From Desulfuromonadaceae bacterium (GTDB lineage Bacteria > Desulfobacterota > Desulfuromonadia > Desulfuromonadales > Geopsychrobacteraceae), in NCBI GenBank assembly GCA_030639985.1, contig DAOWKG010000017.1:1-19240 (forward strand): 19,240 bases of DNA. Reading direction: 5' to 3'. This document shows positions 1 through 7,420 of the stretch, in pieces (positions within the stretch are counted from its first letter, which is position 1; each line of letters starts with the position of its first letter). The notes under the pieces are model-generated. The model made no database searches, had not been told where the DNA came from, and saw only the letters and a list, made by a program, of their open reading frames with translations. Position numbers and translations under genes: made by a program.

Positions 1-511
1 CGATTCCATGGCCAACAAACTCACGCACAACACTGAAACCATCTTTTTCTACCCGAGCCTGAACCGCATTTGAGATATCGGACAAATGACCACCCGGTAC
101 CGCCGCTGCTATTCCACACTCAAGAGATTCTTTAGTTACCTGCAATAACCGTTGAGTCTGCTGGTCGATCACACCCACGGGTATTGTCACCGCAGAGTCA
201 CCATAAAAACCATCCACTATCAGGCCAAAATCAATGCTAATTATATCCCCGTCTTGTAACGGTTCGTGATTAGCGAAACCATGGACAACTCGATCGTTAG
301 GCGAAGCACAAATAGTAAATGGAAAGCCGCCGTAACCCTTGAAGGCCGGTCGTGCCTTCCACTTTGTACATTGTTTTTCTGCTATCTGATCAAGTTCGTA
401 GGTTGTAATTCCCGGCCGTATAGTTTCCCGTAGCAGTTCCAGAACTTCTGCTACCAAACTTCCCGAATAGCGCATTTTCTCAATTTCAGCAGGAGACTTT
501 ACAACAATCAA
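1..511 (-). CDS. map: Methionine aminopeptidase, type I (5' part, runs off the left edge)
   Basis: Removes the initiator methionine from new cytosolic proteins, a metal-dependent hydrolysis at the ribosome exit. The first 170 residues are visible and align well with the start of E. coli Map. Metal and active-site residues are in place: His77 (VVHGF), Asp94 (SIDFG), Asp105 (GDS) and His168 (GHGI); the two glutamate ligands lie beyond the window. I place the start at TTG (509-511), one base after the adk stop, because it restores the conserved N-terminus (IVVKSPAEIEKMR). The first in-frame ATG, at 473-475, would remove that segment. The ribosome-binding site is only a weak AGGG inside the end of adk, so translation is probably coupled to adk. 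The secY-adk-map order is common in Gram-positives and deltaproteobacteria. Identity is certain; the start is likely. Confidence 0.95.
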   Translation of the reverse strand, partial: MIVVKSPAEIEKMRYSGSLVAEVLELLRETIRPGITTYELDQIAEKQCTKWKARPAFKGYGGFPFTICASPNDRVVHGFANHEPLQDGDIISIDFGLIVDGFYGDSAVTIPVGVIDQQTQRLLQVTKESLECGIAAAVPGGHLSDISNAVQARVEKDGFSVVREFVGHGI

Positions 512-512
512 G

Positions 513-1160
513 TCACTTACCCTGTAGTGCTGAGATTATCGCTTGTTGTACTGCTGCAATTTCGCCCATGCCGTCAACGGCCTTTAAAGCGCCCTCTGAC
601 CGATAGTATTCTTCAAGCGGAGCCGTTTGTTGGTGGTAAACTTCCATCCGATTGCGAATAGTATCTTCGCAATCATCAGCCCGTTGCACCAACTTGCCCC
701 CACAGGAGCTACAACTACCATCTTGGGCAGGCGGATCATAACGCAGATGAAAACCACGGCCACAGTCAGCACAAGTACGACGTCCGGTTAAACGCTCAAC
801 CAACGATTCAATATCGACCTGCAATGATATAACTGCATCTAACTGCTTACCCAGTTCAACCAGAACCTGCTTTAAAGCATCAGCTTGCGGCAAGGTACGC
901 GGAAAACCGTCAAGGATGAATCCATCCTGGCAGTCTTGCAACTGTAGGCGTTCCCTGACTATCCCAACAACTACCTCATCAGGAACTAACCCCCCAGCGT
1001 CCATACACTCTTTGGCTTTAATTCCCATCGGGGACTGATCACGCACAGCTGCACGCAACATATCGCCGGTTGAAATTTGCGGGATCTTATATTTTTCAAC
1101 CAACATCGCCGCTTGAGTTCCCTTACCGGCTCCTGGTGGTCCTAGCAAAATAATCTTCAT
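513..1160 (-). CDS. adk: Adenylate kinase with zinc-type LID domain
   Basis: Catalyses ATP + AMP to 2 ADP in the cytosol, keeping adenine nucleotides balanced. The protein has 215 residues. The P-loop GPPGAGKGT is at residues 7-15, the AMP-binding core follows, and the DGFPRT motif is at 84-89. The LID domain (about 122-160) carries two CxxC pairs at Cys130/Cys133 and Cys150/Cys153, the structural zinc site known from Bacillus-type and deltaproteobacterial enzymes and absent in E. coli. The start is ATG (1158-1160), with AGGA seven bases upstream; a TTG immediately before it is in frame but too close to that site. It begins 9 nt after the secY stop, and map follows after one base. In E. coli adk lies elsewhere, so this linkage helps to place the organism. 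Confidence 0.98.
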   Translation of the reverse strand: MKIILLGPPGAGKGTQAAMLVEKYKIPQISTGDMLRAAVRDQSPMGIKAKECMDAGGLVPDEVVVGIVRERLQLQDCQDGFILDGFPRTLPQADALKQVLVELGKQLDAVISLQVDIESLVERLTGRRTCADCGRGFHLRYDPPAQDGSCSSCGGKLVQRADDCEDTIRNRMEVYHQQTAPLEEYYRSEGALKAVDGMGEIAAVQQAIISALQGK

Positions 1161-1169
1161 CAAGCAATC

Positions 1170-2477
1170 CTAGCCGTGCCGACCTTTAAGGGTCACACCT
1201 TTCATAAATCCTTCATAGGACCTAGATATCAGGTGTGCTTCAATTTGCGACGCAGTATCCATACCGACACCAACCACGATCAACAGAGAAGTACCACCGA
1301 AGAAAAATGGGACATTCAACTGACTGATCAACAGTGTTGGCAACACACAAACTAACGATATATAGATTGCTCCGACGAACGTCAGTCGGCTTAAAACAAT
1401 ATCCAGATAATCTGCCGTCTCTTTTCCAGGACGAATCCCGGGCACAAAACCGCCCTGATTCTTTATATTATCAGCGACGTTGACAGGATTAAATGTTATA
1501 GCCGTGTAGAAGTAGCAAAAGAAGACAATAAAAGCAATATAAAAAACATTGTACACCCAATGCGATGGTGACAGATACACGGTCATGGTCTGTACCCATG
1601 GGGCATCAATAAAGTTTGCTATAGTTGCCGGAAACATCATAATCGAGCTGGCAAAAATTGGTGGAATTACGCCACTCATATTGATCTTCAACGGTAGGTG
1701 ACTGGCTTGACCACCCATATTTCGCATACCAACGACACGCTTGGCATAATGAATCGGCACACGCCTTTGTGCCCGCTCCATATATACAATTGCCGCCACC
1801 GTTACCAACATCAAACCAAGGATGAAAACAATAATGGTCGGTGACATCGCACCAGTTTGTACTAATCTTATTGAATTCACAATTGCCGAAGGCATTCCAG
1901 CAATAATCCCGGCAAATATTATCAGGGAAATACCGTTACCAATTCCCCGTTCCGTGATCTGTTCACCAAGCCACATGATAAAAGCTGTACCTGCGGTCAA
2001 AGTAATAACCGTCATCAGGATAAAACCAGTACCAGGGTCGGGCACGACAGGTTCGCCAGCAGGACCAACCATTGACTGCAAGCCAATAGCAATACCGGTA
2101 CCCTGAATTACTGCCAAAACAATTGTTCCGTAACGGGTATATTCGGTAATTTTTTTACGGCCTTGTTCACCATCCTTAGAGAGTTTCTCAATTGGCTCAA
2201 ACACAACTGTTAAAAGCTGCAGGATAATTGAGGCACTGATATAAGGCATAATACCAAGGGCAAAAACAGCCATTTGCTGCAATGCACCGCCAGTGAAAGC
2301 ACTGACTAAACCGAGCAAAGTACCCTCTGTACCCTCAAAAAACTTAGCTAAAACGTGCGCATCAATACCAGGAGTAGGAACATGACACCCAACTCGGTAG
2401 ACCGCCAGCATTGCCAGGGTAAAAAGAATCCTCCGTCGCAGCTCAGGAATAGCTAAGATATTCTGCAGCGTCGACAT
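1170..2477 (-). CDS. secY: Preprotein translocase pore subunit SecY
   Basis: Central channel of the SecYEG translocon in the inner membrane; exports unfolded preproteins with SecA and inserts membrane proteins with the ribosome. The 435-residue length is normal for the family, and about ten hydrophobic segments can be seen, starting near residues 15-33. The plug/TM2 region lies at about 57-92 (SAFTGG to SIILQLL). The cytosolic loop motif MRNMGG is at 251-256, IRPGKETADYL at 348-358 and the last helix with GVGMDT at 403-408. The C-terminus is short and basic. The ATG start lies 4 nt after the rplO stop, and the only Shine-Dalgarno-like GAGG is about 12 bases away inside the end of rplO. Translation therefore probably depends on coupling to rplO, as for the spc operon translocon gene in other bacteria. 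Confidence 0.99.
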   Translation of the reverse strand: MSTLQNILAIPELRRRILFTLAMLAVYRVGCHVPTPGIDAHVLAKFFEGTEGTLLGLVSAFTGGALQQMAVFALGIMPYISASIILQLLTVVFEPIEKLSKDGEQGRKKITEYTRYGTIVLAVIQGTGIAIGLQSMVGPAGEPVVPDPGTGFILMTVITLTAGTAFIMWLGEQITERGIGNGISLIIFAGIIAGMPSAIVNSIRLVQTGAMSPTIIVFILGLMLVTVAAIVYMERAQRRVPIHYAKRVVGMRNMGGQASHLPLKINMSGVIPPIFASSIMMFPATIANFIDAPWVQTMTVYLSPSHWVYNVFYIAFIVFFCYFYTAITFNPVNVADNIKNQGGFVPGIRPGKETADYLDIVLSRLTFVGAIYISLVCVLPTLLISQLNVPFFFGGTSLLIVVGVGMDTASQIEAHLISRSYEGFMKGVTLKGRHG

Positions 2478-2481
2478 ATAC

Positions 2482-2922
2482 TTAAATGACCTCGACCTTA
2501 CCGCCAGCAGCTTCTATCTTTGCCACCGCAGCTTTACTAAACTTATGGGCGTGTACAGTCAATGCTTTGGTGAGATCACCATCAGCAAGGATCTTAATCC
2601 CATCTTTAACACCACTGACCAATCCAGCACTGCCATACTGTGCCAAATCGACCACCATACCGGCATCAAATGAATCTAGATCGCGCAAATTAATAAGATT
2701 GTAGACTTTTTTGTTTCTGGAAACAAAGCCACGCTTAGGAATTCTCCGTTGCAGCGGCATTTGACCACCCTCAAAGCCGGGCTTTACACCACCACCACTA
2801 CGAGCGTTTTGACCTTTATGGCCTCTACCAGAAGTCTTTCCAGTACCAGAACCGGGTCCACGACCAATGCGTTTTCTATTTTTTGTCGAACCGGCAGCCG
2901 GTTTAAGATTACTTAAATCCAT
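2482..2922 (-). CDS. rplO: Large subunit ribosomal protein uL15
   Basis: Late-assembling 50S protein that fills gaps between 23S rRNA domains with a long basic N-terminal arm. It has 146 residues, the usual size. The Gly/Arg/Lys-rich tail (about residues 15-57; [31 protein letters not shown]) is followed by the globular C-terminal domain ending AAGGKVEVI. The ATG start has AGAGG about 8 bases upstream, placed in the loop of a short hairpin described separately. It follows rpmD by 21 nt and leads secY by 4 nt, the standard spc operon order. Confidence 0.99.
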   Translation of the reverse strand: MDLSNLKPAAGSTKNRKRIGRGPGSGTGKTSGRGHKGQNARSGGGVKPGFEGGQMPLQRRIPKRGFVSRNKKVYNLINLRDLDSFDAGMVVDLAQYGSAGLVSGVKDGIKILADGDLTKALTVHAHKFSKAAVAKIEAAGGKVEVI

Positions 2923-2924
2923 CT

Positions 2925-2946
2925 TGATATCCTCTAGACAATATCA
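2925..2946 (-). promoter_or_regulatory. Hairpin spanning the rpmD stop and the rplO ribosome-binding site
   Basis: On the minus strand TGATAT, a 10-base loop TGTCTAGAGG, ATATCA: a perfect 6-bp A/U-rich stem. The first three bases are the rpmD stop codon, and the loop holds the rplO Shine-Dalgarno AGAGG. The start codon lies two bases beyond. Low stability; it would be melted by a ribosome finishing rpmD. Confidence 0.4.
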
Positions 2947-3123
2947 GTCTTCAACTACAACCATATGTTCAACTTTTCTGATCATCCCACGAATTTCCGG
3001 GGTATCCAGTAAAGTAACAGTCTGGTGCATACGATTTAATCCTAGGCCCTTGAGCACTTTGGCAAAATAGGCCTTACGACCAATCGGACTCTTTTTCAGG
3101 GTGACTTTAACTTCCGCCGCCAT
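2944..3123 (-). CDS. rpmD: Large subunit ribosomal protein uL30
   Basis: Small 50S protein of the single-domain uL30 family, bound on the 23S rRNA surface. Read by hand from the minus strand: 59 residues, ATG (3121-3123) to TGA (2944-2946). The protein begins MAAEVKVTLKKSPIGRK and ends EHMVVVED. Length and the S-P-I-G-R core with the downstream LGLNRMHQTV segment are typical. The Shine-Dalgarno is AGGAG about 9 bases before the ATG. It lies between rpsE (28-nt gap) and rplO (21-nt gap), exactly where uL30 sits in spc operons. Some deltaproteobacteria and other phyla have lost rpmD; here it is intact. Confidence 0.97.
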   Translation of the reverse strand: MAAEVKVTLKKSPIGRKAYFAKVLKGLGLNRMHQTVTLLDTPEIRGMIRKVEHMVVVED

Positions 3124-3151
3124 GGTTTCATTCTCCTACTTGCAGGAACTA

Positions 3152-3643
3152 TTAATCTTTAGTAATACCGCGACGGGCATAAATCTCATCAGGGCCCTTG
3201 AGCATCTTCAAAGCGCTCATAGTCGCCTTAACGACGTTATGAGGGTTATTTGAGCCAAGGCACTTAGTCAAGATATTACCAATCCCTACAGCTTCAAGAA
3301 TTGGCCGCACGGCACCACCAGCAATAACTCCAGTACCAGCAGATGCGGGCTTAAGCAAAACCCTACCGGCACCGTACTTGCCAATGACATCGTACGGTAT
3401 AGTTTTACCTTCCTGAATCGGCACGCTGATCAAGCTTTTTTTCGCTTGTTCAACCCCTTTACGGATCGCCTCAGGAACTTCTTTTGCTTTACCAAGACCG
3501 TAACCAACATGGCCGTTGCCGTCACCTACAACAACAAGTGCAGAGAAGCTAAACCGACGGCCGCCCTTGACAACTTTCGAGTTACGGTTAATATGAATGA
3601 CCCTGTCGGTCAATTCGAATTCATTGGGATCAATGTGTAGCAC
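3152..3643 (-). CDS. rpsE: Small subunit ribosomal protein uS5
   Basis: 30S protein near the mRNA entry and decoding region; affects translational accuracy and mRNA unwinding together with uS3 and uS4. It has 163 residues. The N-terminal double-stranded-RNA-binding fold (about 10-75) contains the signature [19 protein letters not shown] (about 23-41) and [16 protein letters not shown]. The C-terminal domain has [10 protein letters not shown] and [11 protein letters not shown] (about 91-113). The start is GTG (3641-3643), with AGAGGAGAAGG just upstream that overlaps the rplR stop; no in-frame ATG exists before the conserved domain. The N-terminal extension of E. coli uS5 is shorter here. Confidence 0.99.
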   Translation of the reverse strand: MLHIDPNEFELTDRVIHINRNSKVVKGGRRFSFSALVVVGDGNGHVGYGLGKAKEVPEAIRKGVEQAKKSLISVPIQEGKTIPYDVIGKYGAGRVLLKPASAGTGVIAGGAVRPILEAVGIGNILTKCLGSNNPHNVVKATMSALKMLKGPDEIYARRGITKD

Positions 3644-3655
3644 AAACCTTCTCCT

Positions 3656-4018
3656 CTACAGTTTCAATCCGGCTTCCCTGGCAGCATCGGCAAGCGCTTG
3701 AATACGCCCTTGATACAGGAACCCGTTACGGTCAAAAACAACTTTGTCAATATCCAGAGTGAGAGCTTTTTTGGCAACGGCACTACCAACTGCCTTAGCT
3801 CCCTCTACATTACCGCCATTGGCCGCGTCAACATCGTTAGCAAGAGTTGAAGCCGCAACCAATGTCTTACCGGTTACATCATCAATAATCTGTGCATAAA
3901 CATGCTTAGCGCTACGGAATACAGAGAGTCTGGGGCACTCACTGGTCCCACGTATTTTTTTTCTTACTCGTGTCTGACGTTTAAGTCTAGCAACACGTCT
4001 CTTTTGGGAAACATCCAC
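3656..4018 (-). CDS. rplR: Large subunit ribosomal protein uL18
   Basis: 5S rRNA-binding protein that, with uL5, builds the 5S particle of the central protuberance. It has 120 residues, the usual length. It has a basic N-terminus ([20 protein letters not shown]) followed by [18 protein letters not shown] at about 29-46 and the C-terminal [26 protein letters not shown]. The start is GTG (4016-4018); an ATG four bases further on is out of frame. The Shine-Dalgarno AAGGAG sits about 7 bases upstream, in the loop of a small hairpin listed separately. It is 27 nt after rplF and 12 nt before rpsE. Confidence 0.99.
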   Translation of the reverse strand: MDVSQKRRVARLKRQTRVRKKIRGTSECPRLSVFRSAKHVYAQIIDDVTGKTLVAASTLANDVDAANGGNVEGAKAVGSAVAKKALTLDIDKVVFDRNGFLYQGRIQALADAAREAGLKL

Positions 4019-4020
4019 GG

Positions 4021-4037
4021 TTCAGCTCCTTACTGAA
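4021..4037 (-). promoter_or_regulatory. Hairpin displaying the rplR ribosome-binding site in its loop
   Basis: On the minus strand TTCAG, loop TAAGGAG, CTGAA, ending two bases before the rplR GTG start. The whole Shine-Dalgarno AAGGAG lies in the loop. The stem is only 5 bp, so stability is modest. It may present the site openly or bind a regulator; neither is demonstrated. Confidence 0.4.
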
Positions 4038-4045
4038 ATTCTATT

Positions 4046-4582
4046 TTACTTACCGGCTTTACCGGCTTTGCGCAGGATACGTTCATCCGCATACTTAATT
4101 CCTTTACCTTTGTACGGTTCAGGCTTACGGAATGAGCGTATTTTTGCAGCAGCAGAACCAACCAGCTGTTTATCAATTCCCTTAACAGAAAGTTTGGTCT
4201 GCTTCTCAATCTCGACACTGATGCCATCAGGAAGCTCATAAGTAACCGGATGAGAATAACCAAGTGACAAGGTCAAAACCTTACCTTTAATTTCTGCCCG
4301 ATAACCGACGCCATTAATTTCCAAATCTTTCTGAAATCCCGCAGTTACACCAACAACCATATTATTTATCAGTGCTCGGGTCAGACCATGCAAAGCACCA
4401 TCTTGTTTATTTTCGGCAGGGCTAGCAACCTTAACCTGCTCAGTTTCAACAGCGATGGTCATACGCTCATGCATTGTTTGTGTAAGTGTGCCCTTAGGGC
4501 CAACAACAGTCATAGTATTCCCATCAAGAGAAATCTTGACGCCTGATGGGATAGTGACTGGTAATTTACCGATACGTGACAT
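4046..4582 (-). CDS. rplF: Large subunit ribosomal protein uL6
   Basis: 50S protein at the factor-binding side, close to the sarcin-ricin loop where EF-Tu and EF-G dock. It has 178 residues in two repeated alpha/beta domains (about 1-80 and 83-175). The family signature PEPYKGKGI is at 154-162, followed by the basic tail [14 protein letters not shown] start with AAGGAG about 8 bases upstream. It lies 23 nt after rpsH and 27 nt before rplR. Confidence 0.99.
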   Translation of the reverse strand: MSRIGKLPVTIPSGVKISLDGNTMTVVGPKGTLTQTMHERMTIAVETEQVKVASPAENKQDGALHGLTRALINNMVVGVTAGFQKDLEINGVGYRAEIKGKVLTLSLGYSHPVTYELPDGISVEIEKQTKLSVKGIDKQLVGSAAAKIRSFRKPEPYKGKGIKYADERILRKAGKAGK

Positions 4583-4605
4583 TATTGAAGCTCCTTGTTC
4601 TGCTA

Positions 4606-5004
4606 TTACCAGACGGTACAGATAACTTCGCCACCAACTTGTGCCTGGCGAGCAGATACATCATCAAGAACCCCTTTAGATGTCGACAGAATCGAAGCAC
4701 CAAGGCCGTTCTTTACCCACGGGATCTCATCTTTACCGACATATACTCGACACCCGGGTGATGAAATACGCTTAATTTCATGGATAACAGGCGTCTGGTT
4801 ATCATCATATTTAAGATGAATCCTCAGCATACCCTGCTTGTTATCACTGATAGCTTTAAAGTTTTTAATGTATCCAAGCTGCTTCAATGTTGTAGCTACT
4901 GCTACTTTGACATTGCTTGATGGCATATCAAGTTTTGCGTGACCTGCCATACCAGCATTTCTAATTCTGGTCAGCATATCCGCCATCGGATCTGTCATAG
5001 ACAT
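4606..5004 (-). CDS. rpsH: Small subunit ribosomal protein uS8
   Basis: Primary 16S rRNA-binding protein of the 30S platform; in E. coli it is also the translational repressor of the spc operon. It has 132 residues. The N-terminal [13 protein letters not shown] and the C-terminal RNA-binding motif STSKG (107-111), followed by the conserved [10 protein letters not shown] end, are intact. The first ATG (5002-5004) is chosen because AAGGAG lies 8 bases before it; an ATG two codons later is possible. Whether uS8 feeds back on rplE here is unknown: I cannot recognise its target structure around the rplE start. Confidence 0.99.
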   Translation of the reverse strand: MSMTDPMADMLTRIRNAGMAGHAKLDMPSSNVKVAVATTLKQLGYIKNFKAISDNKQGMLRIHLKYDDNQTPVIHEIKRISSPGCRVYVGKDEIPWVKNGLGASILSTSKGVLDDVSARQAQVGGEVICTVW

Positions 5005-5025
5005 GGGTGGTACTCCTTCTTGCTG

Positions 5026-5211
5026 TTACCAGCTGGACTTGACAACGCCCGGAAGTTTACCTTCGGATGCCAGTTTCCGCAGACATATTCTGCACATATC
5101 AAATTTACGATAATAAGCGCGCGGACGACCACACAAAGGGCAGCGATTGTACTCGCGAACCGCAAACTTTTTGGGCCGTTTTGCTTTGGCAATCATCGAT
5201 TTCTTCGCCAC
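5026..5211 (-). CDS. rpsN: Small subunit ribosomal protein uS14, zinc (C+) short form
   Basis: 30S head protein next to uS3 and uS10. At 61 residues this is the short zinc-binding form, not the roughly 100-residue form of E. coli. Two CxxC pairs at Cys24/Cys27 (CPLC) and Cys40/Cys43 (CRIC) form the expected zinc site, and the C-terminus ends [11 protein letters not shown] as usual. The start is GTG (5209-5211), with GGAGG five bases upstream. It lies between rplE (22-nt gap) and rpsH (21-nt gap). Confidence 0.98.
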   Translation of the reverse strand: MAKKSMIAKAKRPKKFAVREYNRCPLCGRPRAYYRKFDMCRICLRKLASEGKLPGVVKSSW

Positions 5212-5233
5212 AATATCCTCCGCTTCTTAAGCT

Positions 5234-5773
5234 TTATTTTCTAAACGGCATGCCGAGTCCAGTCAATAGTGCGCGACCTTCCTCGTCAGTACTAGCCGTT
5301 GTTACAATAGTGACATTCAGACCAGATACTTGAGCAATTACATCCAAGTCAATCTCAGGAAATATCAGCTGCTCGCGAACCCCTAAAGTATAGTTGCCGT
5401 GGCCATCAAACGCCTTGGCAGAAATACCTTTAAAGTCACGTACCCGTGGTAGCGCTACATTGATCAAACGATCAAGAAATTCCCAAGCCCGATCCTGACG
5501 TAATGTTACGCAAGCACCAATTGGCATCTCTTCACGCAACTTAAAACCAGCGATAGCTTTTTTAGACTTGGTAATTACAGCTTTCTGACCACTGATCCGT
5601 GCCAGTTCATCAACTGCAGATTCCATAAGTTTGGGATTCTGAATTGCTTCACCTAGACCCATATTCAGAACAACTTTTTCAATTCGAGGAACTTCCATTA
5701 CTGTTTTGTACTGAAATTCCTTCATCAGGGCAGGTACCTGCTCCTGAAGATATGCCTGTTTCAACCTGGCCAT
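5234..5773 (-). CDS. rplE: Large subunit ribosomal protein uL5
   Basis: Binds 5S rRNA and forms part of the central protuberance, contacting the P-site tRNA and the 30S head. It has 179 residues, the normal length. Conserved stretches are [17 protein letters not shown] (about 27-43), [20 protein letters not shown] (62-81) and the C-terminal IFPEIDLD region. The start is the ATG at 5771-5773, with GGAG six bases upstream. The same frame stays open a further 38 codons upstream, but that stretch overlaps rplX and lacks uL5 sequence, so it is not part of the gene. In E. coli the uS8 repressor site overlaps the rplE start; the 13-nt gap here shows nothing I can identify as such a site. Confidence 0.99.
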   Translation of the reverse strand: MARLKQAYLQEQVPALMKEFQYKTVMEVPRIEKVVLNMGLGEAIQNPKLMESAVDELARISGQKAVITKSKKAIAGFKLREEMPIGACVTLRQDRAWEFLDRLINVALPRVRDFKGISAKAFDGHGNYTLGVREQLIFPEIDLDVIAQVSGLNVTIVTTASTDEEGRALLTGLGMPFRK

Positions 5774-5786
5774 TGAACTCTCCGTC

Positions 5787-6116
5787 TTATTTATCAACAC
5801 TCTCGTTACATTTTTTGCAGTAACGAGTCTTACTTCCATCATCGAGCAACCGAACTCCGGTACGGGTTGGTTGATTGCAAGAACCACATATCAGCATAAC
5901 ATTGGAAATGCTCAACGGGGCTTCTTTCTCAACAATCCCACCTTCGGGGTTAAGCTGATTGGGCCTAGTGTGACGCTTGATAACGTTGAGGCTTTCAACC
6001 ACAACACGTCCCTTACCAGAAAACACACGTAAAACTTTACCAGTTTTACCTTGTTCTTTGCCGGCAATAATCTTTACCATGTCGTCTTTTTTGACATGTA
6101 ATTTAACAATTGACAT
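5787..6116 (-). CDS. rplX: Large subunit ribosomal protein uL24 with CxxC zinc-ribbon-like tail
   Basis: Early 50S assembly initiator, bound to 23S rRNA near the peptide exit. It has 109 residues. A KOW motif lies near residues 12-38 ([18 protein letters not shown]). The C-terminal half carries CGSC (77-80) and CKKC (100-103), which look like a small zinc ribbon found in many bacterial uL24 proteins but not in E. coli. ATG start; the Shine-Dalgarno is a weak AGAGAG about 8 bases upstream. It is 23 nt after rplN and 13 nt before rplE. Confidence 0.99.
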   Translation of the reverse strand: MSIVKLHVKKDDMVKIIAGKEQGKTGKVLRVFSGKGRVVVESLNVIKRHTRPNQLNPEGGIVEKEAPLSISNVMLICGSCNQPTRTGVRLLDDGSKTRYCKKCNESVDK

Positions 6117-6139
6117 CGCTTTGACTCTCTAAATAAAAA

Positions 6140-6508
6140 TTATAGAACTTCTGGCGCCAATGAAACGATCTTCATAAAGTGCTTAGCTCTCAGCTCTCGA
6201 GCTACAGGCCCAAAGATTCTAGTGCCAAGTGGCTCATTACCAGTACCAACAACAACAGCAGAGTTGCCGTCAAAACGGATAAAGGAACCGTCAGTACGTG
6301 CAATCTCTTTTGCGGTACGAACAACAACAGCCCGAACAACATCGCCCTTCTTAACTTTAGAGTTAGGCAATGCCTCTTTAACACTACAAATAATAATATC
6401 GCCGATACTGGCGTACTTACGTTTTGATCCTCCAGGAACCTTGATACAACAAAGTTTTTTGGCACCTGAATTATCAGCAACACTAAGCATGGTTTGCATC
6501 TGGATCAT
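6140..6508 (-). CDS. rplN: Large subunit ribosomal protein uL14
   Basis: 50S protein at the subunit interface, forming bridges to 16S rRNA and the landing site of the silencing factor RsfS. It has 122 residues, highly conserved from the start ([18 protein letters not shown]) through [14 protein letters not shown] to [16 protein letters not shown] start with AGGAG 7 bases upstream, which itself overlaps the rpsQ stop region (10-nt gap). Confidence 0.99.
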   Translation of the reverse strand: MIQMQTMLSVADNSGAKKLCCIKVPGGSKRKYASIGDIIICSVKEALPNSKVKKGDVVRAVVVRTAKEIARTDGSFIRFDGNSAVVVGTGNEPLGTRIFGPVARELRAKHFMKIVSLAPEVL

Positions 6509-6518
6509 GACTTAACTC

Positions 6519-6785
6519 CTACGCGGTAACGGCTTTTTCCAGAACCTGCCGGACACGCCAGCGCTTGTCTTTCGACAACGGTCTTGTTTCAACAATGAGA
6601 ACTTTATCACCAATTTCGCAGCTGTTAGCCTCATCATGAGCCTTACAAGTTACTTTACGCTTGATGAATTTCTTGTAAACACTGTGCTTGACAAGATTAT
6701 CTACCCTGACAACTACTGTCTTATCCATTTTGTTGCTAACAACAAAACCGACGCGGGTTCTTCTATTACCTCGTTCTTGACTCAT
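6519..6785 (-). CDS. rpsQ: Small subunit ribosomal protein uS17
   Basis: Primary 16S rRNA-binding protein with an OB fold in the 30S body. It has 88 residues. The signature runs from [16 protein letters not shown] (about 13-28) to [21 protein letters not shown] (about 58-78). ATG start (6783-6785) with GAGG very close upstream (about 4 bases), a shorter spacing than in neighbouring genes. It is 15 nt after rpmC. Confidence 0.99.
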   Translation of the reverse strand: MSQERGNRRTRVGFVVSNKMDKTVVVRVDNLVKHSVYKKFIKRKVTCKAHDEANSCEIGDKVLIVETRPLSKDKRWRVRQVLEKAVTA

Positions 6786-6800
6786 TTTTCCTCACATCCA

Positions 6801-6992
6801 CTAAGCGTTCAACTTACCGGAAAGAACAGTTTTCACCCGCGCAACATCTCTACGCACTTGCGAAACCCTCGCTGTATTTTCGAGGTGCCCGGTATGTAAC
6901 TGAAACCTCAAATTGAATAGCTCTTGCTGTAATTCTTGGGTTTTAGTTTGTAATTCTTCGACACTGAGATCATTGATTTCACTAACTTTCAT
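6801..6992 (-). CDS. rpmC: Large subunit ribosomal protein uL29
   Basis: Small helical 50S protein beside the peptide exit tunnel, part of the docking site for SRP and trigger factor with uL23. It has 63 residues: [14 protein letters not shown], then the conserved [19 protein letters not shown] and [11 protein letters not shown] segments, predicted as two long helices. The ATG at 6990-6992 is chosen because GAGAGG lies 6 bases upstream and the family motif begins there; the frame is open further upstream but that part lies inside rplP and does not resemble uL29. It overlaps the end of rplP by 11 bp, which suggests coupled translation. Confidence 0.97.
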   Translation of the reverse strand: MKVSEINDLSVEELQTKTQELQQELFNLRFQLHTGHLENTARVSQVRRDVARVKTVLSGKLNA

Positions 6993-7404
6993 CGCCAACC
7001 TCTCTTTTAATAAATTTGGTACGCATTGGTAGCTTATGAGCTCCAAGGCGGAAAGCCTCGCGCGCCACTTCCTCGGTAACCCCTTGCATTTCATAAATGA
7101 TATGACCTGGTTTTACCACCGCTACCCATTTTTCCGGCGAGCCTTTACCCTTACCCATCCGTGTTTCGGCAGGCTTACTGGTCAAAGGCTTATGGGGGAA
7201 AGTTCTAATCCAGATCTTACCGCCCCGCTTGATATATCTGGTCATAGCCCGACGTGCAGCTTCAATCTGACGAGCCGACAACCAACCGCACTCCAATGCC
7301 TGCAGACCGTAATCTCCAAAACTGACATCGGTTCCACGGGAAGCTTGGCCTTTCATCCGCCCAGTAAATTGTTTTCTACGCTTAACCTTTTTCGGCATTA
7401 ACAT
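6982..7404 (-). CDS. rplP: Large subunit ribosomal protein uL16
   Basis: 50S protein near the A-site tRNA and the peptidyl-transferase region. It has 140 residues. The start [12 protein letters not shown] is typical; conserved elements are [16 protein letters not shown] and [19 protein letters not shown] (about 82-100). Arg82 aligns with the arginine hydroxylated in E. coli. The first ATG (7402-7404) has AGGAG 9 bases upstream and is preferred over the ATG two codons later. It is 16 nt after rpsC, and its end overlaps rpmC by 11 bp. Confidence 0.99.
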   Translation of the reverse strand: MLMPKKVKRRKQFTGRMKGQASRGTDVSFGDYGLQALECGWLSARQIEAARRAMTRYIKRGGKIWIRTFPHKPLTSKPAETRMGKGKGSPEKWVAVVKPGHIIYEMQGVTEEVAREAFRLGAHKLPMRTKFIKREVGDES

Positions 7405-7420
7405 GACAAGCTACTCCTGA

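Noticed and set aside
1161..1163. TTG as start of adk
   Set aside because: Only four bases from the AGGA; the ATG directly after it has better spacing and gives the usual Adk N-terminus.
4030..4263. 77-codon minus-strand frame inside rplF
   Set aside because: A shifted frame within rplF, without its own ribosome-binding site or family similarity.
5774..5887. 38-codon N-terminal extension of rplE
   Set aside because: It overlaps rplX and has no uL5 similarity; the ATG at 5773 has a proper ribosome-binding site and the conserved N-terminus.
6993..7094. 34-codon N-terminal extension of rpmC
   Set aside because: It lies inside rplP; uL29 homology begins at the ATG at 6992, which has its own Shine-Dalgarno.
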